Below are positions 1 through 9,009 of a stretch of 64,000 nucleotides of DNA, piece by piece. The stretch covers positions 62,001 to 126,000 of the forward strand of contig JACOEL010000002.1 of the NCBI GenBank assembly GCA_024998625.1, given 5' to 3'. The notes beneath the pieces are model-generated. The model was not told the origin of the DNA and made no database searches. It was given only the letters and a program-made list of their open reading frames with translations. Source of the DNA: Nitrospira sp. Its GTDB lineage: Bacteria; Nitrospirota; Nitrospiria; Nitrospirales; Nitrospiraceae. The position numbers and the translations under genes were made by a program. Every line of letters begins with the position of its first letter. Within the stretch, counting starts at the first letter, position 1.

Positions 1-234
1 GGCTGTGTCTTACGGCTTCGCCCGGTCGTGATGACGATGATGACGACGTTGCTCGGCCTGCTGCCGCTGGTCCTGGCTCAGGGTATCGGCGCCGAAGTGC
101 AGAGGCCGCTGGCTACCGTGGTTGTCGGCGGCCTGTTCACTTCGACCGCGTTGACGTTGCTGGTCCTCCCGGCCCTGTATCGGACCTTTGCCGAACAGGA
201 GGTCGCGAAGGAACATGCCCCGGAATGGGTGTGA
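1..234 (+). CDS. Heavy-metal efflux RND transporter, C-terminal end (CzcA/CusA family), partial
   Basis: This is the last 77 codons of a gene that begins before the window. The reading frame is open from base 1. It carries the typical end of the heavy-metal RND inner-membrane pump, with the motif [14 protein letters not shown], a final hydrophobic helix and the ending LLVLPALYR. Family members exchange protons for Co/Zn/Cd or Cu/Ag and work with a membrane-fusion protein and an outer-membrane channel, which would lie upstream. The stop overlaps the start region of the following P-type ATPase gene, which suggests one transcript. The metal cannot be told from this fragment. Confidence 0.85.
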   Translation, partial: GCVLRLRPVVMTMMTTLLGLLPLVLAQGIGAEVQRPLATVVVGGLFTSTALTLLVLPALYRTFAEQEVAKEHAPEWV

Positions 235-2777
235 AGGGAGTTCACGAGACGATGGAGAATGGACGACCCTTTTGGGCCTGTTCTCCGGATGAGGTGCTTC
301 GCGGCTTGCGTGTCGTGCCGGAGGGGTTGAGCAGCGGCGAGGCCGAACAACGGCAAGCCGTTTCCGCGTCTGTCCGGCTCAAACCGCAGCGAGATAGTCA
401 GCCGTTCCGCCTCCTCCTGGCCCAATTCCGAAGTCCCATCATCCTCATCCTGCTCTTCGCATCCGGGGTGTCGTTTTTTCTCGCAGAACATAGTGATGCG
501 CTCATCATCCTGGCCATCATTCTGGTCAGCGCCCTGTTGAGTTTCTGGCAGGAATACAGCGCGGCCCGCGCCGTGGCCGGCCTGTTGGCGCTCGTGCAGA
601 TCACGGCCCGAGCATGGCGGGACGGCATGTTGCGCGAGGTGCCTGCCGACGACATCGTGCCGGGCGATATCGTGGAGCTCTCGGCAGGGTCGAGTCTCCC
701 CGGGGACGCGCGGCTGCTTGATGCCAAGGATCTGTTCGTCGATGAAGCGACCTTGACGGGAGAGACCTATCCGGCAGAGAAATCGACAGGAACAGTTACG
801 GCCGCAGCCCCCTTGCAGAAGCGGACGAACAGCCTGTTTCTGGGAACCCATGTGGTGAGCGGGCAGGCGCGGGCCGTGATCGTGGCAGTGGGCAAGGACA
901 CGGAATTCGGCCGCATCGCCCATCGGATGCAGGTGCGGGCGCCGGAAACGGAATTTGAGCGGGGCGTGCGCCGATTCGGGTATCTGCTGCTGGAAGTCAC
1001 GCTGTTGCTGGTGTTCTCGATTTTCGCGGTGAACGTGTATTTGGAGCGCCCGGTTCTTGAGTCTTTTCTGTTTTCCATGGCGTTGGCCGTCGGCCTGACG
1101 CCGCAACTGTTGCCGGCCATCATCAGCGTCAATCTTTCCCACGGCGCCAAGCGAATGGCGCAACAGAAGGTGGTCGTCAAACGTCTGACCTCGGTTGAAA
1201 ACTTCGGCAGCATGAATGTGTTGTGCTCCGACAAAACCGGCACCCTGACCATGGGGTCCATGCGGCTGCACGCGGCACTGGATCTTCAGGGCGGGTCGAG
1301 CGAGAAGGTGTTATTTCTCGCCCAGCTGAACGCGATGTTCGAAACCGGATTCCCGAATCCGCTGGATGAAGCGTTGCGCCGCCACCGGTCGATCGATCTC
1401 ACCGGTTATCGCAAGCTGGAGGAAGAGCCGTACGATTTCGTCCGTAAACGGCTCTCGATCCTGGTGGCGACCCCACAGACGCACGTGTTGATCACAAAGG
1501 GGGCCGTGGACAGCATGCTGACGGCCTGTCTCGATGCTGAACGGTCGGACGGCACCGTGGTACCGATCGGTGAGGTTCGGGATTCCGTTCGAGAGCAGGT
1601 TCGCGATCTGAGTGCGCAAGGATTTCGCACGCTCGGGTTGGCCTGCCGTGACATGGGCGCCGCTGAGCGTGTCTCCAAGGAGCATGAAACGGCGATGACC
1701 TTTCTGGGCCTAGTGGCCTTTGCCGATCCTCCGAAGCCCGGCATGGCCGAGACCATTGCGACGCTCAAGGGCCTCGGGGTCTCGTTGAAAATGGTGACCG
1801 GGGATCAGGCGCCGGTGGCGGCTCACGTGGGGCGGCAGGTCGGTTTGGCGGATCCTCGGCTGCTGACCGGCAGCGATCTGCGCGGCATGAGCGACGACGC
1901 GCTACGCACGCGCGCGAACAGTATCGATATCTTCGCGGAAATCGAGCCCAATCAAAAGGAACGCATCATCCGTGCGCTGCGCGCATCGGGGAATGTCGTC
2001 GGCTACCTCGGCGACGGCATCAACGATGCTCCGGCACTCCATGCGGCGGATGTCGGCATTTCGGTCGATGGCGCGGTCGATGTCGCCAAAGAGGCGGCCG
2101 ATCTGGTCCTGATGGAGCATGACTTGGGTGTGCTGGTGCAAGGCGTACGCGAGGGCCGCATGACCTTTGCCAATACGTTGAAATATGTGTTTATGGCCAC
2201 CAGTGCGAATTTCGGCAATATGTTCAGCATGGCCGGCGCCTCACTGTTTCTGCCGTTTCTCCCCTTGCTGCCGAAGCAGATCCTACTGACGAACGTTCTG
2301 ACGGATTTGCCGGAAATGACCATTGCCACCGACCGGGTCGATCCTGAACTGATCGAGCGGCCTCGCCGATGGGATATTCCGTTCATTCGGCGATTCATGC
2401 TCACGTTTGGTCTGGTGAGTTCCCTGTTCGACTACCTCACGTTCGGAATCCTCCTGCTGCTGTTGCACGCGACGACGGGTCAGTTTCGCACCGGCTGGTT
2501 TGTCGAGTCCGTGCTGTCGGCCTCGTTAATCGTGCTGGTCATTCGCACCCGCCGGCCGTTCTATACGAGTCGGCCCTCTCCCGCGTTGCTGATCACGACG
2601 CTCCTGACGGGACTGGGGACCATGTTGTTGCCGGTGACGCCGGTGGGAGCGTTCCTGGGATTCGAACCGTTGCCACCGATCTTCTGGACGGCGCTGCTCG
2701 GAATTCTGTCGGCTTACGTGGTTGCAGCGGAGTTCGCGAAGCAGTGGTTTTACCGACGGGCTCACAATGGGAGTTAG
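225..2777 (+). CDS. Magnesium-translocating-type P-type ATPase (MgtA-like)
   Basis: An 850-residue P-type ATPase of the P3B/MgtA type, expected to move Mg2+ (or another divalent cation) across the inner membrane using ATP. Visible motifs are TGE of the actuator domain (about residues 178-180), the phosphorylation motif DKTGTLT with Asp336, MVTGD (523-527) and GDGINDAP (about 596-603). The C-terminal segment has the MgtA-type signature of ANFGNMFS followed by [11 protein letters not shown] and PEMTIATD. The chosen ATG overlaps the stop of the RND gene by ten bases. A second in-frame ATG at 252 follows a GGGAG and is a credible alternative start. Substrate assignment rests on family resemblance only. 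Confidence 0.85.
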   Translation: MGVKGVHETMENGRPFWACSPDEVLRGLRVVPEGLSSGEAEQRQAVSASVRLKPQRDSQPFRLLLAQFRSPIILILLFASGVSFFLAEHSDALIILAIILVSALLSFWQEYSAARAVAGLLALVQITARAWRDGMLREVPADDIVPGDIVELSAGSSLPGDARLLDAKDLFVDEATLTGETYPAEKSTGTVTAAAPLQKRTNSLFLGTHVVSGQARAVIVAVGKDTEFGRIAHRMQVRAPETEFERGVRRFGYLLLEVTLLLVFSIFAVNVYLERPVLESFLFSMALAVGLTPQLLPAIISVNLSHGAKRMAQQKVVVKRLTSVENFGSMNVLCSDKTGTLTMGSMRLHAALDLQGGSSEKVLFLAQLNAMFETGFPNPLDEALRRHRSIDLTGYRKLEEEPYDFVRKRLSILVATPQTHVLITKGAVDSMLTACLDAERSDGTVVPIGEVRDSVREQVRDLSAQGFRTLGLACRDMGAAERVSKEHETAMTFLGLVAFADPPKPGMAETIATLKGLGVSLKMVTGDQAPVAAHVGRQVGLADPRLLTGSDLRGMSDDALRTRANSIDIFAEIEPNQKERIIRALRASGNVVGYLGDGINDAPALHAADVGISVDGAVDVAKEAADLVLMEHDLGVLVQGVREGRMTFANTLKYVFMATSANFGNMFSMAGASLFLPFLPLLPKQILLTNVLTDLPEMTIATDRVDPELIERPRRWDIPFIRRFMLTFGLVSSLFDYLTFGILLLLLHATTGQFRTGWFVESVLSASLIVLVIRTRRPFYTSRPSPALLITTLLTGLGTMLLPVTPVGAFLGFEPLPPIFWTALLGILSAYVVAAEFAKQWFYRRAHNGS

Positions 2778-2934
2778 GTGGCGAAGCCGCCGAAAGAGAG
2801 GAGGACTGAGGGGCATTCACTTTGCGGTTCCCTGTAATCGATCATCTCCTTGACTGTGAACGAGGATGTAGTACAACCAAAACAAGAAGTTCAGACCCTG
2901 TGTACTCCCCGCTGTCGATTCTCGTGAGGACGTC

Positions 2935-4452
2935 ATGGCTGGTTCCACGCCGCTCTTCAATACTCCATCCTATGATCCGCAGGTGCTGCTCGATTCACAG
3001 CCGGTGACCGTGAATGTGATCGATCCTGCCGACCATTCCGTGCAATTCCAAAATCGCACCTCGCTGGATATATTCGGTGACATGGCCGGCTCCAGGTGCC
3101 ATGCGAGCATCGCAGGGAAGGCGGCTCCCTGTGCGTTTTGCCGCATGCCCGAGGCGTTGGCGCGGGAAGGCGTGGTGTCCGGGGAGGTGGACATGCCCGA
3201 TGGCCGCCGTTTCCTGATCCATTGGGCCAAGGCTCCGACGACGGACGGGCGGGTACATGTCATTGAAGCGATCGTGGATGTGACGAAACGCAAGCAGGAC
3301 GAGCAGAGCCTGCGGCAGTCGCAGAAGATGGAGGCCCTCGGGCGGCTGGCGGCCGGCATCGCGCACGATTTTAACAATCTGCTCATGGTGGTGATCGGCC
3401 ATGCGCAACGGGTGGCACAGCAGCTCGGGTCGCATCCCTGCCATCATGAAGTGGAGATGATCGGGCAGGCGGGGAGCAGGGCGGCGGCCTTGACGAAGAA
3501 GTTGTTGACGTTCAGCCGACGCCAGGTGCTGGAGCAACGGGACGTGCCGCTCAATACGTTGATTCGCGATATGGAAGATATTCTGCGTCGTCTAATCGGA
3601 GAGCAGATTCAGACGGTGATTGTGCTCGATCCCAGTGCCGGGCACGTGTTGGGCGACCCCGTGCAGATCGAGCAGGTGTTGCTCAATCTGGCCCTCAATG
3701 CGCGCGATTCGATGGCGGAGGGCGGGATTCTCACGATCGAGACGGGCAATGCCGATCTGGACGAGGCGTACGTGCGTGCCCACCCCGGCGCGGCTCCTGG
3801 CCTCTACGTCAAACTCGTGGTGGAAGATACCGGATGCGGGATCGACGCCGAGACCCTCGCCCATATCTTTGAACCGTTCTTCAGCACGAAGGAGTTCGGA
3901 AAAGGTACCGGCTTGGGGTTAGCGACCGTCTATGGCATTGTGAAGGAGAGCCGCGGGTATATCGATGTGACCAGCCAGCCGGGACGCGGCTCGCGGTTTA
4001 CGGTGATGTGGCCTCGGGTGCTGACGCAAACAGGAGAAGCTGAGCCGGCGGCGGCGGCTCGCTCGGTTCCGGCCGCCTGTGCGACCATCCTGCTGGTGGA
4101 AGACGACGAGGGCATTCGGCGTCTCGTCTCAGCCGTGCTTCGAGACCAGGGGTATGAGGTGTTGGCGGCCACCGACGGCGTCGAGGCCCTGCAAATGTTG
4201 CAGTTGCGAAAAGGGGGATGCGATCTCCTGATCACGGATGTGATCCTGCCGAGAATGAAAGCGGCCGTGCTGGCACAGGGGGCGAGGACGATGTTTCCGA
4301 ACATCAAGGTGCTCTATATTTCCGGTTATTCCGGCGACATGCTGGTCTCGCACGGGGTCGATGCGCAAGCCGCCTATTTGCAGAAACCATTTCTGCCCCA
4401 GGCCATTATCGAGAAGGTGGCTGAACTTCTCCTGCCCGCTCGCCCGCAGTAG
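2935..4452 (+). CDS. Hybrid sensor histidine kinase with receiver domain
   Basis: A 505-residue soluble hybrid kinase with no transmembrane segment. Domain order: a PAS-like N-terminal sensor (about 15-118), a HisKA domain with the phospho-accepting histidine His144 in GIAHDFNN, an HATPase domain (N box around Asn251, DTGCGID at 298-304, GKGTGLGLA at 322-330) and a C-terminal receiver (about 384-500) with Asp435 and Lys484. The sensor contains Cys55 plus a CxxC pair (Cys66, Cys69), which could bind metal, an Fe-S cluster or sense redox; that is an inference. After the phospho-acceptor the receiver reads ILPRMKAAVLA, so the usual glycine of the MPxMxG segment is missing. No cognate DNA-binding regulator is adjacent. 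Confidence 0.88.
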   Translation: MAGSTPLFNTPSYDPQVLLDSQPVTVNVIDPADHSVQFQNRTSLDIFGDMAGSRCHASIAGKAAPCAFCRMPEALAREGVVSGEVDMPDGRRFLIHWAKAPTTDGRVHVIEAIVDVTKRKQDEQSLRQSQKMEALGRLAAGIAHDFNNLLMVVIGHAQRVAQQLGSHPCHHEVEMIGQAGSRAAALTKKLLTFSRRQVLEQRDVPLNTLIRDMEDILRRLIGEQIQTVIVLDPSAGHVLGDPVQIEQVLLNLALNARDSMAEGGILTIETGNADLDEAYVRAHPGAAPGLYVKLVVEDTGCGIDAETLAHIFEPFFSTKEFGKGTGLGLATVYGIVKESRGYIDVTSQPGRGSRFTVMWPRVLTQTGEAEPAAAARSVPAACATILLVEDDEGIRRLVSAVLRDQGYEVLAATDGVEALQMLQLRKGGCDLLITDVILPRMKAAVLAQGARTMFPNIKVLYISGYSGDMLVSHGVDAQAAYLQKPFLPQAIIEKVAELLLPARPQ

Positions 4453-4696
4453 CGCGAGCCGTTTCCTGACTGCCTCATCGGTTCAATCCTGTCCCATACG
4501 CGTCGCGCTCTTCCGAATGCCTGATCGTGTGTCGGTCTGCCTAGCCCACCCTGTGAAGAATGCTGGCTGGCACCTTCTGCAGTGCGTGGATCGAAGAGGC
4601 GCGGATGATCGCTTGACGCCGGAGGAGAGAGTCGGCACACTCGCCGCGATTGCGGGTCTCGCTTCATCGTTGTGAGGAAGTCAAAAGGAGTACTGA

Positions 4697-5713
4697 GTGT
4701 TCACGTCATGGATCATACTGGTTCTGAGTGGAGCCATGATCGTCATGGCGGGGACGAAGCTCTCGCGCTGCGGCGATCAGCTTGCGGCGCTGACCGGGCT
4801 CGGGCGACTATGGGTCGGCGTCGTGTTGATGGCGGCTGCGACGTCGCTGCCCGAGGTGTTGACGACCGTCAGCGCCGGTTTGCTCGATGCGCCGGACCTG
4901 GCCGCCGGAGATCTCTTTGGCGCGGTGCTGGCCAACATGTTCACCCTCGGCCTCATCGATCTTGTCCATCGCGACAAACGCGTCTGGGAGCAGGCGGCCT
5001 TCGAGCATACGCTCGTGGCTGCGCTGGCGATGCTCCTCACTGGATTGGCCGCGTTTCTGGTGTTGTTTCGGAGTGGGACGGGGCCGTCGGCAATCGAAGG
5101 GGGAAGCGCTCTTCTCTTCCTGGCCTATGTCTTCGGCATGCGGGTGGTGTTTCGGCAGGAAGACGTCAAGCGGCGTCAGCGGGCACAGCAACTCCTTGCC
5201 GCGGCGGAGGCTGATGATGACCCCACGCGAGAGTCAGTCCGGCGTGACGGACTGCACCGCGCCGCCCTCGGATTTGTCGCCGCCACGGTGGTTTTAATCG
5301 TCGCCGCCCCACTACTTGCGAAGTCGGCCAAGGAGATCGCGGATCAGTCGGGAGTCAGCACGACCTTCGTCGGGACGTCGCTCGTGGCGGTGGTGACGAC
5401 GTTGCCCGAGTTGGTCACGTCTCTGGCCGCCGTCCGGCTCGGGGCCTTCGATCTGGCAGTCGGCAATCTCTTCGGCAGCAATGCCTTCAACATGGCGGCG
5501 TTCTTGTTTGCCGATCTGGCCTATGGCGGGGGGCCCTTACTCGGCGCGATCGACTCCACTCATGCGCTGACCGCCCTCTGGGGCATATTGATGATGAACG
5601 TAGGGCTGATGGGGATTGTGTATCGAGTGGAGAAGCGGTATTGGCTCATTGAACCGGATAGCCTGGTGATGATCCTCGGGTATCTGCTCGGCCTCTGGCT
5701 GTTGTTCCGATGA
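4697..5713 (+). CDS. Calcium/sodium:cation antiporter (CaCA family, YrbG-like)
   Basis: A 338-residue integral membrane protein with the inverted duplication of the CaCA exchanger family. The first alpha repeat holds ATSLPEV followed by GDLFGAVLANMF, and the second holds TTLPELVTS followed by GNLFGSNAFNM. The acidic residue in each LPE is part of the cation site in known exchangers. A polar stretch of roughly 30 residues rich in Arg, Gln and Asp separates the two halves. The GTG start is supported by AAGGAG six bases upstream. It probably extrudes Ca2+ or a similar cation in exchange for Na+ or H+, which fits the neighbouring P-type ATPases. Ion specificity cannot be read from the sequence. 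Confidence 0.85.
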   Translation: MFTSWIILVLSGAMIVMAGTKLSRCGDQLAALTGLGRLWVGVVLMAAATSLPEVLTTVSAGLLDAPDLAAGDLFGAVLANMFTLGLIDLVHRDKRVWEQAAFEHTLVAALAMLLTGLAAFLVLFRSGTGPSAIEGGSALLFLAYVFGMRVVFRQEDVKRRQRAQQLLAAAEADDDPTRESVRRDGLHRAALGFVAATVVLIVAAPLLAKSAKEIADQSGVSTTFVGTSLVAVVTTLPELVTSLAAVRLGAFDLAVGNLFGSNAFNMAAFLFADLAYGGGPLLGAIDSTHALTALWGILMMNVGLMGIVYRVEKRYWLIEPDSLVMILGYLLGLWLLFR

Positions 5714-5763
5714 TGCCTGATGAGCCCACGAGGGTGTGTTCAGTCACGTCACTTCACGGGCCG

Positions 5764-6132
5764 TCATTTCCAGGAGACGGATGGGAGGGAGATGACCCGT
5801 TCGTTCTCTGCGCTTGATTGTGCGTCCAGGAGCAGATCGTGCACAATTTTCACACGGGCCCGTATGTCCTGAGTGAGCGACAGGAATTCGACGCCGAACG
5901 AATCCTTGCCGGTCCAGGTGACGACGGCGGGTTTGATTTCGATAGGTTCCCGGCGATCGGGAAGTGAGATTCGTAGCGTCAATCGCATTCCGCAATGCAC
6001 CTTGGCCTCAGGCTGTTCGATTCGGCATCCGCCGGGGGAGAAGTCCCGCACGACGCCCTGGCTGGTTCCGCGAGGCCCCTGAAGCTCAATGGGCCGGTTC
6101 ATCTCCACCCGTATGTTCTTCCGTTTCGCCAT
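5764..6132 (-). CDS. PilZ-domain protein
   Basis: A small PilZ protein of 122 residues, a family that often binds cyclic di-GMP. It begins MAKRKNIRVEMNRP, then has the PilZ hallmark DFSPGGCRIE and a beta-barrel ending in DSFGVEFLSL. The canonical RxxxR ahead of the barrel is only partly visible as KRKNIRVEMNR, so c-di-GMP binding is likely but not certain. The ATG at 6132 is chosen because AAAGGG lies six bases upstream. An upstream in-frame ATG at 6231 lacks a ribosome site. The gene stands alone on the minus strand, convergent with the antiporter gene. Confidence 0.8.
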   Translation of the reverse strand: MAKRKNIRVEMNRPIELQGPRGTSQGVVRDFSPGGCRIEQPEAKVHCGMRLTLRISLPDRREPIEIKPAVVTWTGKDSFGVEFLSLTQDIRARVKIVHDLLLDAQSSAENERVISLPSVSWK

Positions 6133-6271
6133 CGATCGCCCTTTCCGCGCTGCGAATGTGTGACGGGATCGAGACCTTGCTCTTTTGAAACAACCCTGCA
6201 ACAAGAACGGCGTGGGAGACATGCATCCCATCCGATGCGGGGTTCAGCCTGTTGGAACTCCAGGCTTCCGT

Positions 6272-7261
6272 TCAAATAGCTGGCTGCATGAGGGCCTCCG
6301 CTAAGTCCCTGAATGTCGGATCCAGCATGAATCGCCTGAATGAAACATCCTGTCGGGGATCCGGTATGCGGTCACCCGCCTCTCGCTGACGATCGTTGCG
6401 GAAGGCTGCGTGGAGGGATTGCATCGCCTTCTCCCGGTCGTTCATCCCCGCGTAGGTGCGGGCGAGGTGGTAATGAAACAATGAGTTGGCAGGATCTTGT
6501 GAGAGGCCATAGTCCAACGTGGCCTTGGCTCGCGTGAAGTCACCGGTCATGCCGTAGGCCACCCCTAAGTTATGAACGAGCAGGCGCCAGACGGCCTTCT
6601 CGAGGGTCGAGTGTGCTTGTTCCAACGCGATCGCCTGTTCATAGTGCGGGATGGCTTGGCTGAAGTGACCTTGAAGGTAGGGTGCGCTGCCCGCTCGAAA
6701 GTGATCGAGGCTGCCGGCCAGGGGGGCGGGGACGATGTCGAGGCTTTGCAGCACCGCTCGCAATCGTGAATCGTCGCCGGTCGTGAAACCGGTTTTGGCA
6801 ACATGGATGTCTGCGTAGACGTTGTCTTTTCGGACGCAGGCGAACAGGTGAAGTTGATCTACCGTTGCTCCATTGGTCTCGGGCAGCAGATAGTCGATCA
6901 CAGGCACGTGCCGGATTTCGTATCGCGTGATGTTCTGCTGGGGTTGTTCGGGTGATGTCCGTGCGATGCGTTCCAGATGGGCCAGGCAGCCTTGTTCCGT
7001 AGCCTGACCGGACACCGCTTCTAACGTGACCGAGAGATGCATCGATGCGGCGCTGTTGGTGGCGAAGACATATCGCCGTCCATCCGGTTTAACCCCGTCG
7101 ATCCGCACACGGTAACCGATCATGTCGAGGCTTACGGCCCACGGCAGTTCCACGAGGGCGATGGTTGCCGGCTGCGTGGGCTCTGTTGCCATGGCGGTCC
7201 CGAATGCGAACAGGGGCAGGCCGAGCACGCCGGTTAGAACTGACTGTGTGAATGATGGCAT
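6272..7261 (-). CDS. Secreted TPR-repeat protein
   Basis: A 329-residue protein with an N-terminal signal peptide (hydrophobic stretch ending near AFGTAMA) and tetratricopeptide-like helices in the C-terminal half, for example the segment HYEQAIALEQAHSTLEK and later HYHLARTYAGMNDREKAMQ. The N-terminal half is a predicted beta-rich domain of unknown function. TPR proteins usually scaffold protein complexes, and this one should act in the periplasm. The ATG at 7261 has AAGGAG five bases upstream. It is divergent from the next plus-strand gene. No specific partner can be named. Confidence 0.7.
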   Translation of the reverse strand: MPSFTQSVLTGVLGLPLFAFGTAMATEPTQPATIALVELPWAVSLDMIGYRVRIDGVKPDGRRYVFATNSAASMHLSVTLEAVSGQATEQGCLAHLERIARTSPEQPQQNITRYEIRHVPVIDYLLPETNGATVDQLHLFACVRKDNVYADIHVAKTGFTTGDDSRLRAVLQSLDIVPAPLAGSLDHFRAGSAPYLQGHFSQAIPHYEQAIALEQAHSTLEKAVWRLLVHNLGVAYGMTGDFTRAKATLDYGLSQDPANSLFHYHLARTYAGMNDREKAMQSLHAAFRNDRQREAGDRIPDPRQDVSFRRFMLDPTFRDLAEALMQPAI

Positions 7262-7648
7262 GGGATCTCCTTGCCCTCTTTCGTTCGGGTGTCGGCCGTG
7301 AGGTGATTGTAGTCTAACGGTCAGGCCCCGCCTGCCAAAGGAAAAGTGCGAAACCAGCGTCACGGCGCCCTGCTGTTCCGGCACGTTCGCGGAGAGTTGG
7401 TCGGCATCAGTCTGTGGCGTCCCGCAACAGTATGGAGGTGAGTCTGGGGTATTTGCCTTCAGCGGGAGAGGGCGTGGTGTCGGCTGGTCGGAAGATCTGT
7501 CCCAATCACTGCATGTCGCGGGGGCGTGATTGGTGAGTCGGGCCTGTCTCCTTCAACGGCCGCTAGGTACCGGCTTTGCATTGTGTGAGGCAAGGATGTA
7601 TCTGTATCGTGAGCCGGTCATGCCGACCGCAGAACGGAAGGAGCTAGA
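7262..7648. other. Divergent intergenic region
   Basis: This 387-base stretch separates a minus-strand TPR gene from a plus-strand secreted protein gene and should hold promoters for both. I find no open frame with a good ribosome site, no clear sigma-70 pair, no strong stem-loop and no tRNA. The AAGGAG for the downstream gene lies at its right end. Confidence 0.5.
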
Positions 7649-8248
7649 ATGCAGCAGCGAACCACGGGGCTACTCGGGTTTCGGCGACGGTGGCGAGTCG
7701 CCTGCTTATTGGCGGCCAGCCTCATGCTGGCGGGGCCGTCGGCGCATGCCACCGTGCAGGTGTTGCCTGAGATGACGCTGAAGCGTGAGGGGCGGACCAT
7801 CACCGGAGCCAAGGCGATTCGCGCCGATCAGACGATGCAGGACATTCTGACGGCCTTCGATCGTGCGGAGCACGCGCTGGAACGGCAGGATCTCAGCGCG
7901 CTGATGCAGTTTTATGCGTCCGGCTACAACTACCACGGCTTACATGTGGCGGACGTGGAGCGCATCTGGGGCGAGGTCTTCGAGCACTATCGCGCGTTAT
8001 CCTCGACGCACCTGTTTTCCGAGATGAAGGTGGTGCAGACCGAAGAAGGGACCCGGGTGGAGTTGACGTGCACCGGCGGTCTTTATGGTACAGAGGCGCA
8101 GTCAGGCGCCCGCATCACGCTGGATAGTTGGTTCCAGGAGGTTCACTATCTGGTGCGGGGCAAGGACGGATGGCGGTTTCTCGGGAATCGAGGGGATGCG
8201 CCGCGTTCCGCGCCCTTCTCTTCGTCCCCGCACCATCCCCTGTTCTGA
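7649..8248 (+). CDS. Secreted NTF2/SnoaL-like protein of unknown function
   Basis: A 199-residue protein with a signal peptide (RRRW followed by a hydrophobic core and cleavage near SAHA). The mature part resembles the NTF2-like cone fold: a helical segment DILTAFDRAEHALERQDLSALM, then alternating strands ending in a YLVRGKDGWRFLG-type closing strand. Such domains act as enzymes or as small binding modules, and no catalytic residues can be assigned here. AAGGAG lies five bases before the ATG. The C-terminal tail is rich in Ser, Pro and His. The lipoprotein at 14976 has a similar short motif and may be a distant relative. Confidence 0.65.
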   Translation: MQQRTTGLLGFRRRWRVACLLAASLMLAGPSAHATVQVLPEMTLKREGRTITGAKAIRADQTMQDILTAFDRAEHALERQDLSALMQFYASGYNYHGLHVADVERIWGEVFEHYRALSSTHLFSEMKVVQTEEGTRVELTCTGGLYGTEAQSGARITLDSWFQEVHYLVRGKDGWRFLGNRGDAPRSAPFSSSPHHPLF

Positions 8249-8258
8249 GCGGGAGTGA

Positions 8259-8711
8259 TCAGGCTGCAGCGGCGGATGCAGCTGTGGCAGCAGTGCCGAG
8301 CAGTTTCTTGACGCTGGCATGGGCCAAGACCACGTCGGGTGTCCGTTGCAGCGCTTCATAATAGCTGCGCTCGAAACCATCACCCTCCTCGGAGGGGCGC
8401 AGCATCGTGCGCGCTTCCGACAAGAGGTCCTGTGCCGCTTCCAGGGTGGTGTCGTCTTGATCTTCCAGGACGACATCGATGCGGACGACGAGATGAGACA
8501 GGGGGTGAAGCCAGGCGAACCAGGGGTCGTTCATGACGAGCTGCAGGAGCTGTCCTGCCGAGGAGACGCGCCCGTAGATGCGTTCGTAGGTGACTTGTTC
8601 GGAGACGATGAGGGACTTGTGCAGGCCAAGCAGGCCGTGGCGGAGGTCCTTGAGGCTGCGACGTAAACTGTCGGGAATCGGATTCTGAGCCGACCAGGAA
8701 GAACGTGTCAT
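8259..8711 (-). CDS. Conserved hypothetical protein, helical
   Basis: A 150-residue soluble protein, predicted mostly alpha-helical, with no signal peptide or membrane span. A central segment NDPWFAWLHPLSHLVVRID is unusually rich in Trp and His and is the most recognisable part of the sequence. The C-terminus is low-complexity Ala/Thr. The stop lies eleven bases from the convergent upstream gene. I do not recognise a function, and the conserved-looking core suggests a real protein rather than a chance frame. Confidence 0.6.
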   Translation of the reverse strand: MTRSSWSAQNPIPDSLRRSLKDLRHGLLGLHKSLIVSEQVTYERIYGRVSSAGQLLQLVMNDPWFAWLHPLSHLVVRIDVVLEDQDDTTLEAAQDLLSEARTMLRPSEEGDGFERSYYEALQRTPDVVLAHASVKKLLGTAATAASAAAA

Positions 8712-8969
8712 ACACCACCAATTCTAACAGATCCACAGCTTCAAGCGACGGTTGTTCCCACCAGAGGAATGACGCCCCGCCTTGGGGCCGCTTCTCCGTC
8801 CTTCGTGGATACTGTATCGGTGTGTTTTTGCCGGGATTGAGTCCCCGGCACCTCGCACGGGAGATTTTTTTGTGAGGCTTGGACGCCGGCTGGAGGAAAA
8901 CCGGAGGTTTCTCCTGGAAGCTGAAGCACTTACCTGAATGTCGGTGGCGCTCAAGATGTGTACGTAGGG

Positions 8970-8983
8970 GGGGGCCGGCCCCC
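8970..8983. repeat. Perfect GC palindrome upstream of a P-type ATPase gene
   Basis: Fourteen bases form a perfect palindrome of five G, CCGG and five C. It lies in the 298-base region between the minus-strand helical protein gene and the plus-strand ATPase gene, about 27 bases before the ATPase start. It could be a regulator site, or it may only reflect high GC. The rest of that intergenic stretch shows no clear promoter hexamers. Confidence 0.4.
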
Positions 8984-9009
8984 ACCGCAGAACCGGTCAG
9001 GCAGCGAGA

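Noticed and set aside
78-1271. Long open frame of 397 codons on the minus strand
   Set aside because: It is antisense to the MgtA-like ATPase gene, has no ribosome site and reads as a His/Arg/Gln-rich shadow protein.
4520-4675. Possible remnant ending in a LTPEERVGTLAAIAGL-like segment
   Set aside because: It faintly resembles small recombinase-associated proteins, but no start, ribosome site or partner gene is present.
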